From: an uncultured Caulobacteraceae bacterium
Lineage (GTDB): Bacteria; Pseudomonadota; Alphaproteobacteria; Caulobacterales; Caulobacteraceae
Assembly (NCBI GenBank): GCA_937910255.1
Contig: CALEOQ010000365.1
Location: forward strand, 1 to 8,223
Direction of reading: 5' to 3'
Length of the DNA: 8,223 bases
Position numbers and translations under genes: made by a program. Each line of letters starts with the position of its first letter. Within the stretch, counting starts at the first letter, position 1. Under the pieces are notes generated by a model. The model saw nothing but the letters and a program-made list of their open reading frames with translations. It had not been told where the DNA came from and did not search any database. This document shows positions 1-6,479 of the stretch, piece by piece.

Positions 1-80
1 GGTCGCTTCTGTTGTTTTTTTTCATGATGCTGCGCCCACCTATGTCTACATCTATTCCCTACACGACGCTTTTCCGGTGT
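1..80. other. Illumina P5/Read 1 adapter left on the contig end (artefact)
   Basis: This is not genomic sequence. Positions 23-80 align without gaps to the 58-base P5/TruSeq Read 1 adapter, with about 44 identities by eye. The clearest block is CCCTACACGACGCT at 57-70. The T-run at 13-20 is what the reverse strand shows when a read runs off the adapter end into poly-A. The many mismatches fit low-quality read tails. The last few adapter bases (76-80) are blurred, so the junction with the genome lies at about 77-81. Confidence 0.95.
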
Positions 81-954
81 CGCCGTTGTGGCTCGTGTTC
101 AAGACGCAGTCGTCCTTGGACACGAAGTGAGCGGCGCGGCCGGAGGCCTGCTCGGAGCGGGTGTAGACCGAGGTCCCGCGGGTCTTGGCGTCGGCGCCGG
201 CGTCGGCGTGCAGGGAGATGAAGAGATCAGCCCCGGCCCGGCGGGCGATCTGCACGCGGCTTTCCAGCGGCACATAGACGTCGCTTTTGCGGGTCATCAC
301 CACCTTGTACTTGCCGCTGCGCTCGAGACGCGACTGCAGGGCCAGGGCGGCGGCGAGGTTGACGTCCTTCTCATAGGAGCGCGCGCCACGGGCGCCCGGA
401 TCCTTGCCGCCGTGACCGGCGTCGATGACGATCACCTTCTTGAGCGCCAGGGGTTTGGGCGCCGGCGCGGCCGGACGACTGGCGGGGCGTGCGGTGAAGC
501 TCGCCGTGGGCGCGCCGACGGCGGCCACATCGATCACATAGCGATAATGGCCGACGCCGTCGGCCGGCGGCAGCAGGAAGCGACGCTTGATCACCCCCTG
601 ACCGGCCAGGTCGATCTGAAGACGGGCTGCGCCCTGAGACTGGTCGATCATCCAGGCGCGGATCAAGCCGCGGCCAGACCCCTGAAGGCTAGCCTTGGCG
701 TCGACGCCCGGCAATGACATGACCACACGCCCGCCGGAGCCGTCCTGGGACACCTTGCCCGTGGCGCCGCGGTCCAGGTCGATGACCAGGCGCGTTTCGG
801 CCGCATCGCCACCCAGGCGCACGCCCAGAACGCCGGCCTCGGGCGCGGCGGCGTGCGACACAGCGACCGCCGCTAGGCCGCCGATGGTCGCCGCAACGAC
901 ACCGGCGCTCAGCAGCCGCGCCTTTCGGAAAACCTTGCCCAGCCTTGCGAGCAT
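81..954 (-). CDS. amiC: N-acetylmuramoyl-L-alanine amidase (AMIN + Amidase_3), C-terminus missing
   Basis: Periplasmic zinc amidase that cuts the bond between N-acetylmuramic acid and the stem peptide. Family members split septal peptidoglycan during cell separation. Residues 1-36 look like a signal peptide: basic start, hydrophobic core, Ala-rich end near SHAAA. An AMIN domain follows (about 40-145), which in this family targets the enzyme to peptidoglycan or the septum. After a Pro/Ala linker (146-170) the catalytic domain starts. Zinc ligands are visible as His181 (DAGHGGKDPG), Glu195 (YEKDVN) and His249 (SLHAD). The C-terminal part with the catalytic glutamate is absent because the contig stops in adapter at about residue 291-293; this is a sequencing edge, not a mutation. 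I chose ATG 954; a GTG four codons upstream (966) is the alternative. It is transcribed divergently from rne. The symbol is by family resemblance. Confidence 0.9.
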
Positions 955-1021
955 ACGCCTACACACCCACCAACACGTTTTTTGAGTTCAACGTCCAGTA
1001 GATCAGATCGCCGTGGAAAAA

Positions 1022-1063
1022 GGGTTAAGGAACCCCAATCGGTTGAGCGCCACGGTGGGCGCT
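1022..1063. repeat. Two adjacent small inverted repeats upstream of rne
   Basis: GGGTT at 1022-1026 pairs with AACCC at 1031-1035 around an AAGG loop. Eleven bases later AGCGCC at 1046-1051 pairs with GGCGCT at 1058-1063 around a six-base loop. Both stems are perfect but short. They could be leader-RNA hairpins, a protein binding site, or chance in GC-rich DNA. The T-rich tract at 1074-1086 starts ten bases after the second stem, too far for a classic intrinsic terminator. Confidence 0.35.
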
Positions 1064-1324
1064 GCGACGACGGCTTTCCTTTTTCCATCCACTGTTGCAA
1101 AGTCGCGCCGCGCACGGAGGGGCGTGACTCATTGCGGCCCCCCACCCGCGCGAAACACTTGCGTCGGCCCGGCCACGAGGTTCGGAGACGATGCTTCACC
1201 GATCCTCGCCTTGCAGGCGTGACTAGGACACACCCATGGGCAGCGTCGCCCCAGCCCCATTCCGGCGACCGGCCGGCCTCGCGGCCGCCTCCGTTGCTGT
1301 GAACAGAGACCCTGCGCGCGCCCT

Positions 1325-1330
1325 CATAAT
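1325..1330 (+). promoter_or_regulatory. Candidate -10 element for rne
   Basis: CATAAT matches the TATAAT consensus at five of six bases and sits in the only A/T-rich patch near rne. A start just downstream would give a leader of roughly 45-50 bases. No good -35 hexamer lies 16-19 bases upstream (AACAGA at 17 bases is poor), so this is only a candidate. Confidence 0.25.
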
Positions 1331-1370
1331 TAGCCGGCAGCGCCCGAACTCGACGTTCGTGGCGCGCCGT

Positions 1371-1375
1371 GGAGA
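1371..1375 (+). promoter_or_regulatory. Ribosome binding site of rne
   Basis: GGAGA ends eight bases before ATG 1384 and is the best Shine-Dalgarno match in the vicinity, supporting that start. A GANTC site (GATTC, 1374-1378) overlaps it. Confidence 0.7.
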
Positions 1376-1383
1376 TTCACTAA

Positions 1384-4119
1384 ATGTCGAAGAAGATGCT
1401 TATCGATGCAGCCCACGCCGAAGAGACGCGCGTGGTGCTCATCGACGGAACGCGTGTTGAAGATTTCGATTTCGAGAGCAAGAACCGGAAGCAGCTCAGA
1501 GGGAATATCTACCTCGCCAAGGTGACCCGGGTGGAGCCCAGCCTCCAGGCGGCCTTCATCGAGTATGGCGGCAATCGCCACGGCTTCCTCGCCTTCAACG
1601 AAATCCATCCCGACTACTATCAGATCCCGGTCGCCGACCGCGAAGCCCTGCTGCGCGAAGAGGCCGAGGAAGAAGACGCCTTCGAGCCCGGCCGGGCCGC
1701 GGCGTCCGATCCGGACGATGAGGATTCCGAGGCCGTCGTCGACGAAGACGACGTCATGGAAGAAGAGGTGGCCCGTCGCCGGCGCCGCCTCATGCGCAAG
1801 TACAAGATCCAGGAAGTGATCCGCCGCCGGCAGATCATGCTGGTCCAGGTGGTCAAGGAAGAACGCGGCAACAAGGGCGCGGCGCTCACCACCTATCTCT
1901 CGCTGGCGGGCCGCTACGGCGTGCTCATGCCCAACACCGCCCGCGGCGGCGGCATCAGCCGCAAGATCACCACGGCCACCGACCGCAAGCGCCTGAAGGG
2001 CGTGGTCCAGGGTCTGGACGTGCCCCAGGGCATGGGCCTGATCGTGCGCACCGCCGGCGCCAAGCGGACCAAGGCCGAGATCAAGCGCGACTACGAGTAT
2101 CTCCTGCGCCTGTGGGAGAACATCCGCGAAAACACCCTCCACTCTATCGCCCCTGCGCTGATCTACGAGGAGGAGGACCTGGTGAAGCGGGCGATCCGCG
2201 ACCTCTATGACAAGGACATCGAAGGGGTGTTCGTCGAGGGCGAGGCGGGCTTCAAGGAAGCGCGCGACTTCATGCGCATGCTGATGCCGTCCCAGGCCAA
2301 GAAGGTGCAGGCCTATCGCGACCCCGAGCCGCTGTTCGTGCGCTACAAGGTCGAAGATCACCTGTCGCAGATCTACAGCCCCGTGGTCCCCCTGCGGTCC
2401 GGCGGCTATCTGGTGATCAACCAGACCGAGGCCCTGGTGGCCGTCGATGTGAACTCCGGCAAGTCGACCCGTGAGCGCAACATCGAAGCCACGGCGCTCA
2501 AGACCAACCTCGAGGCCGCCGAGGAGACCGCCCGGCAGCTGCGCCTGCGCGACCTGGCCGGCCTGATCGTCATCGACTTCATCGACATGGATGAGTCGAA
2601 GAACAATCGCGCCGTCGAGAAGAAGCTCAAGGACGCCCTGAAGGACGACCGCGCCCGCATCCAGATGGGCAAGATCAGCTCTTTCGGTCTGATGGAAATC
2701 AGCCGCCAGCGCCGCCGCACCGGCGTGCTGGAAGGCACCACCCATGTCTGCGAGCATTGCGACGGCACCGGCCGGGTTCGCTCGGTGGAGTCCAGTTCGC
2801 TGGCCACCCTCCGCGCCCTGGAGATCGAGGCCCTGAAGGGCGGCGGCGAGGCGACGCTGAAGGCGCCGCGGGCTGTGGCCCTCTACATCCTCAACGAAAA
2901 GCGCGCCCATCTGGCCCGCATCCACGAGACCTTCGGTCTGTTCGTCACCGTGGTGGTCGATGACGCCATGCCGCACGCCGATTACGAGATCGAGCGGACG
3001 GCCAGCGAAACGCGTCCCGATCACGCCGTCGTCGCCCGCACCGGGCCCCGGATTGATCCGGTCTATGACGACGCCGAGTTCGACGATGTCGATGAGGATG
3101 AGGACGACGAGGACGAAGACGAGGCTGAAGACGAGGTCCGCAGCTCCCGGGTCGTCGAAGACGATGACGAGGATGATGTCCGCGCCGAACGCCCCCGCGA
3201 AGAGTTCGCCGCCGAGGATGACGCCGATGGCCGCACCCGCGGTCGTGGCCGCCGCCGCCGTCGTCGCGGCGGTCGTCGTGACGAGGAAGATCGCGCGCCC
3301 GCCTCGCCGGAGGCCGCCGACGCTTCCGATCCGCGTCTCGAAGACGAGAATGGCGGCCGTCGCCGGCGTCGTGGCCGTCGAGGCGGTCGACGCCTGCGTG
3401 AGGACCGTCCGGGCGAAGCCTTTGCCTGGGTCCGTCCGTGGGTGCCCTATGGCGAAGATCCCTTCGTCTGGTTCGACCTTTCCGAAGACCAACGGATGGC
3501 CGTGCCCGAGCCCGGCGACGCCCGCGAAGAACGCCCAGCCCAAGAAAACCCGGCTCAAGACCGCCCGGGTCAGGTGAGCCAGGCCACGCCGCAAGCCGAC
3601 ACCGAGGCTTCTGCGCCCACCCAGTCCGCCCCCGCCCCTCAGGGCGAGGACGACATGTGGGTGGAACTGCCTGAGCCGGAAGAGAAGCCGAAGCGTCGCC
3701 GCTCGCGGTCCAAGGCCAAGCCGGCGGCCGAGGCCGCCGAAGCGGTCGCGACCGAAACCGAGACGGTGGCGGCTGCGCCGGCCCCAGAAGCAGAGCCGGC
3801 GGCTGAAGCTCCTGCGGCCGAGGCCGACGTCGTAAAGCCCAAGCGCACCCGCACCCGTCGCAAGGCCGAACCCAAGGTCGAGGCCGCAGCCGAGCCGATC
3901 AGCGACGAGGCCTTGGTCACCGACGCGCCACCGGCCCAGCCGGCGGTCGAGCCTGAACCGGCGGCCCAGCCCGAACCTGAGCCGGTGATGGCCCAGGCCG
4001 CCGCAGCCGCCGAGCCCGAACGCGTTCCGGAACCGGCTTCGGCGCCGGCCGAACCCGACCCGGCGGAGATCACCTCCCCGCCCGCCAAGCCTCGTCGAGG
4101 CTGGTGGCGGCGCGGCTGA
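1384..4119 (+). CDS. rne: Ribonuclease E, degradosome scaffold
   Basis: Essential endoribonuclease that starts mRNA decay and processes rRNA and tRNA precursors; 911 residues. The S1 domain (about 37-170) is split by an acidic then basic insertion at about 85-140; in Caulobacter RNase E the equivalent insert is helical and the helicase RhlB binds this part of the catalytic domain. The 5'-sensor is IVRTAG (Arg222, Thr223). The DNase I-like active site has Asp355 and Asn357 (VAVDVNSG) and Asp398 (VIDFIDM). The zinc-link is CEHC (Cys456, Cys459). After about 540 the protein is low-complexity: acidic block 561-599, Arg-rich blocks 617-632 and 659-672, an aromatic segment 680-697, then a Pro/Glu/Ala tail ending GWWRRG. 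The GWW motif (906-908) is the known PNPase-binding site in Caulobacter. No membrane-targeting helix is obvious. The M48 gene begins 52 bases downstream with no terminator between, so co-transcription is likely. Confidence 0.98.
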   Translation: MSKKMLIDAAHAEETRVVLIDGTRVEDFDFESKNRKQLRGNIYLAKVTRVEPSLQAAFIEYGGNRHGFLAFNEIHPDYYQIPVADREALLREEAEEEDAFEPGRAAASDPDDEDSEAVVDEDDVMEEEVARRRRRLMRKYKIQEVIRRRQIMLVQVVKEERGNKGAALTTYLSLAGRYGVLMPNTARGGGISRKITTATDRKRLKGVVQGLDVPQGMGLIVRTAGAKRTKAEIKRDYEYLLRLWENIRENTLHSIAPALIYEEEDLVKRAIRDLYDKDIEGVFVEGEAGFKEARDFMRMLMPSQAKKVQAYRDPEPLFVRYKVEDHLSQIYSPVVPLRSGGYLVINQTEALVAVDVNSGKSTRERNIEATALKTNLEAAEETARQLRLRDLAGLIVIDFIDMDESKNNRAVEKKLKDALKDDRARIQMGKISSFGLMEISRQRRRTGVLEGTTHVCEHCDGTGRVRSVESSSLATLRALEIEALKGGGEATLKAPRAVALYILNEKRAHLARIHETFGLFVTVVVDDAMPHADYEIERTASETRPDHAVVARTGPRIDPVYDDAEFDDVDEDEDDEDEDEAEDEVRSSRVVEDDDEDDVRAERPREEFAAEDDADGRTRGRGRRRRRRGGRRDEEDRAPASPEAADASDPRLEDENGGRRRRRGRRGGRRLREDRPGEAFAWVRPWVPYGEDPFVWFDLSEDQRMAVPEPGDAREERPAQENPAQDRPGQVSQATPQADTEASAPTQSAPAPQGEDDMWVELPEPEEKPKRRRSRSKAKPAAEAAEAVATETETVAAAPAPEAEPAAEAPAAEADVVKPKRTRTRRKAEPKVEAAAEPISDEALVTDAPPAQPAVEPEPAAQPEPEPVMAQAAAAAEPERVPEPASAPAEPDPAEITSPPAKPRRGWWRRG

Positions 4120-4171
4120 CGCGGTAGGCTTCATCAAGGGCGTCGGGGGGGAAGCGATCGAGAGTGTGTGC

Positions 4172-5650
4172 ATGGCCTCCCCCCTGCCTTCCCTGAGCGG
4201 CGCGCCCTTGAACGGCGCGGCGACCCGTCCTCTCCAGTCCTTCCGGGCTGGGCGGGATCTGCTGAAGAAGACAGCGGCCAGACTGGCCCTGTCGGCGGCC
4301 CTGGCCATGGCGCCGATGGCCGCCCAGGCCCAATCCCGTGAACAGATCTCGCTCATTCGGGACACCGAGATCGAGGCGATCCTGCGGGCGGACTCCGAAC
4401 CGATCCTCAAGGCCGCCGGTCTCAACCCCGACAGCATCGAAATCCTGCTGATCGGCGGCAAGGACCTGCAGGCCTTCGCCGCGCCGGGCACCATGGGGAT
4501 CTATACGGGCCTGATCCTCGAATCTGAGAACCCCAACCAGCTGCAGGGCGTCATCGCCCACGAGGTCGGTCACCTGGCGGCCGGCCACAGCGCCCGCTCC
4601 GGCGAGATGCAGCGGGCCGGCATGCAGCCCTTTCTCCTGACCATGGGCCTTGGGGTCCTGGCCGCCTTCGCCGGGGCCGGGGACGCCGCCATCGCCCTGA
4701 TGGGCAGCGCAAGCCAGTTCGGCACCCTCGCCGCCCTGGGCTACAGCCGCGAACAGGAGAGCCGCGCCGACCAGGCCGGGCTCGGCCTGCTGGATCGCGC
4801 CGGCATTTCGGGCAAGGGGCTGGTCCAGTTCTTCGACAATTTCCGCTACCAGGAAGTCTTCCAGGAAGCCCGTCGCTACGCCTATTTCCGCAGCCACCCC
4901 CTGTCGTCGGAGCGGATCGACACCCTGCGCCGCAAGGCCGAGACCCTGCCCGACTGGGACAAGGCCGACAGCGAAGAGGCCATGCTCGAGCACGAGATCA
5001 TGAAGGCCAAGCTGCAGGGCTTCATCAATCCCCAGCGGGCCATCGTCGACTACAGCGAAAAGGACGAGTCCTATCCGGCCCGCTATGCCCGCGCGATCGC
5101 CTATTACCAGATGAAGGAGCCCGAGCGGGCCCTGGACCTCATCGAAACCCTGCTCGTTGAACAGCCGAACAACGCCTATCTCTGGGAGCTCAAGGGCCAG
5201 ATCCTGTTCGAATTCGGCCGCACCACCGAGGCCGAGGCGCCCCAACGCAAGTCTGTCGAACTGATGCCTGACGCGCCGCTGCTGCGAGTCAATCTGGGCC
5301 AGACGCTCATCGCCATGAATGACGAAGCCAAGCTGGACGAGGGCATCGCCGAGCTGCGCCGGGCGCTCGCCCAGGAAGACGACAATGCGGTCGCCTGGCG
5401 CCTGCTGGCCCAGGGCTATGACCGCCGCGGCGATGATGGTTCGGCGAGGCTCGCCACGGCGGAGTACAATTTCCATGTGGGCGACCGCCAGCAGGCCCGG
5501 GTGTTCGCCATGCGCGCCCGCGACATGCTGACCCGCGACACGCCGGAATGGCGCCGCGCCACCGACATCGTGCTCACCTCCAACCCCTCCCGCGAGGACC
5601 TGCGCGAACTGGCGCAGGAAGGCGCGATCACCACCGGCTCGGTCCGCTAA
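4172..5650 (+). CDS. Periplasmic M48 metallopeptidase with TPR-like C-terminus (BepA/YfgC type)
   Basis: Zinc metallopeptidase, 492 residues from ATG 4172. Residues 30-54 look like a signal sequence ending AAQAQ, so the mature protein should be periplasmic. The catalytic motif is HEVGH (His130, Glu131, His134); the third zinc ligand is Glu196 in SREQESRAD. His242 in SHPLSSERI matches the family histidine that acts as a regulatory switch in E. coli BepA. Hydrophobic stretches at about 153-178 fit the membrane-apposed helices of this family. From about 300 on, helical repeats (AIAYYQMKEPERALDLIE and later segments) look like TPRs. In E. coli BepA this layout serves assembly or degradation of LptD and other outer-membrane proteins; that role is inferred here. 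About 30 residues precede the hydrophobic core, which is long. GTG 4166 is an alternative start. GAGAG at 4160-4164 supports ATG 4172. Confidence 0.92.
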   Translation: MASPLPSLSGAPLNGAATRPLQSFRAGRDLLKKTAARLALSAALAMAPMAAQAQSREQISLIRDTEIEAILRADSEPILKAAGLNPDSIEILLIGGKDLQAFAAPGTMGIYTGLILESENPNQLQGVIAHEVGHLAAGHSARSGEMQRAGMQPFLLTMGLGVLAAFAGAGDAAIALMGSASQFGTLAALGYSREQESRADQAGLGLLDRAGISGKGLVQFFDNFRYQEVFQEARRYAYFRSHPLSSERIDTLRRKAETLPDWDKADSEEAMLEHEIMKAKLQGFINPQRAIVDYSEKDESYPARYARAIAYYQMKEPERALDLIETLLVEQPNNAYLWELKGQILFEFGRTTEAEAPQRKSVELMPDAPLLRVNLGQTLIAMNDEAKLDEGIAELRRALAQEDDNAVAWRLLAQGYDRRGDDGSARLATAEYNFHVGDRQQARVFAMRARDMLTRDTPEWRRATDIVLTSNPSREDLRELAQEGAITTGSVR

Positions 5651-5722
5651 GGCCCGCGGTGCGGCCCTTGCGGCCTGTTCCGGGGTCGCATTGCGCGCCA
5701 AACCTCCCTATCTGGACGTCTG

Positions 5723-6448
5723 ATGAGAAAGCCCTTGCCTGTTCTTGCGGCGCTATGCGCCTCCGCCCTCGCCCTGTCGGCCTGCGACCGGGCCTCCGAC
5801 GACGCCTTCGGGGAGCGCGTGCGCGCCTATCTCCTGGAAAACCCGGAGGTGATCGAGGAGGCCGTCCAGAAGCTGGGGGAAAAGCGTGAGATGGAGGCCG
5901 CCCAGGCCGCCGTCTCCGCCATTGAGGCCAATCGCGCCGCCCTGGAGCAGGACCCCCGCGACTTCGTGGCCAATCCGAACGGCGCGATCACCCTGACCGA
6001 GTTCTTCGACTATCGCTGCGGCTACTGCAAGATCGCTGCGCCGGAGATCCAGGAGATCATCGACAACAATCCCGACGTCCGCGTGGTCTTCAAGGAATTC
6101 CCGATCTTCGGCGAACAGTCCGATGAGACCGCCGCCATCATGCTGACCGATCAGGCCAAGGCCAAGACGTTGGAGTTGCACGAGCGGCTGATGGCGGAAA
6201 AGAGCCTCGACGACGCGGCCGTCGACCGGCACCTGAAGGCGGTCGGCATCGATCCCGCCGCCGCCCGCGAGGCGGCCAAGGCGCCGGCCATCCAGAAGCA
6301 GATCGCCGACACCCATGAGCTGGCCCAGACCCTGGGCATCAATGGGACGCCAGCCTTCATCATCGGCGATCGTCTAGTCTCGGGCGCCGACATGGAGTCG
6401 GTCAAGGCCGCCATCGTCAACGCCAAGGCCGCTCAGCTCGGCTCCTGA
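5723..6448 (+). CDS. DsbA-family thiol oxidoreductase, ScsC-like, predicted lipoprotein
   Basis: Thioredoxin-fold protein of 241 residues acting on periplasmic disulfides. The N-terminus ends in a lipobox, LSAC, with Cys21 as the probable lipidated residue and Asp22 next; in E. coli Asp at +2 favours inner-membrane retention, which may not transfer. Residues 28-76 form a charged helical segment resembling the N-terminal oligomerisation region of ScsC-type proteins, which make trimeric isomerases. The active site is CGYC (Cys99, Cys102) after EFFDYR, and the cis-proline loop is GTPAF (Pro210). The neighbouring peptidase gene ends 72 bases upstream, so the gene may be read from it or have its own weak promoter. 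GGA at 5714-5716 is a poor Shine-Dalgarno. No DsbD/ScsB-type partner is in the window. The family is certain; oxidase versus isomerase cannot be told from sequence alone. Confidence 0.92.
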   Translation: MRKPLPVLAALCASALALSACDRASDDAFGERVRAYLLENPEVIEEAVQKLGEKREMEAAQAAVSAIEANRAALEQDPRDFVANPNGAITLTEFFDYRCGYCKIAAPEIQEIIDNNPDVRVVFKEFPIFGEQSDETAAIMLTDQAKAKTLELHERLMAEKSLDDAAVDRHLKAVGIDPAAAREAAKAPAIQKQIADTHELAQTLGINGTPAFIIGDRLVSGADMESVKAAIVNAKAAQLGS

Positions 6449-6454
6449 TCGCCT

Positions 6455-6479
6455 GGGCCTGTCGCGCTAGATCAGGCCC
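6455..6479. terminator. Hairpin between convergent genes, possible bidirectional terminator
   Basis: GGGCCTG (6455-6461) and CAGGCCC (6473-6479) form a perfect 7-bp stem around an 11-base loop that contains the thiG stop codon. A competing stem, CTGATC (6445-6450) with GATCAG (6470-6475), overlaps it. There is no T-tract on either strand, so it is not a standard intrinsic terminator; it may act with Rho or simply protect 3' ends. Confidence 0.45.

Larger units (their letters stand above)
955..1383. promoter_or_regulatory. Divergent intergenic region between the amidase gene and rne
   Basis: These 429 bases hold no convincing gene; the short open frames inside look random and overlap neighbours. 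The region must carry the amidase promoter on the minus strand and the rne promoter on the plus strand. What can be seen: two small hairpins (1022-1063), a pyrimidine tract at 1074-1090, a GC-palindromic stretch at 1269-1287 (GGCCGGCC and GCGGCCGC), an A/T-rich -10-like element at 1325-1330, and two GANTC sites (1126-1130 and 1374-1378). I could not find a confident -35/-10 pair for either gene. In E. coli the rne leader is long and mediates autoregulation; whether that holds here cannot be read from the sequence. Confidence 0.6.

Noticed and set aside
88..717. Plus-strand open frame opposite the amidase gene
   Set aside because: It is the complement of a gene with clear AMIN and Amidase_3 motifs, and its own sequence is compositionally biased.
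982..1302. Short open frames in the amidase-rne intergenic region as possible small proteins
   Set aside because: No Shine-Dalgarno of note, no hydrophobic or conserved-looking pattern, and several overlapping frames on both strands are equally open.
3064..3402. Repetitive Asp/Glu and Arg codon runs as a nucleotide tandem repeat
   Set aside because: The codons vary and no unit repeats at the DNA level; the pattern is at the protein charge level.
4145..4151. Run of seven G upstream of the M48 gene as a frameshift or slippage site
   Set aside because: It lies between genes, so it cannot shift a frame; at most it is a homopolymer where length miscalls are possible.
1330..4494. A 1054-codon open frame on the minus strand, antisense to all of rne
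   Set aside because: Very GC-rich codon use with few T-rich codons on the coding strand leaves the opposite strand open by chance. The product is a low-complexity Leu/Gly/Arg/Ala/His string with no recognisable domain, while the sense frame encodes full RNase E.
4070..5701. A 543-codon open frame antisense to the M48 peptidase gene
   Set aside because: Same GC-driven shadow effect; no domain is recognisable, and the sense frame has intact catalytic motifs.
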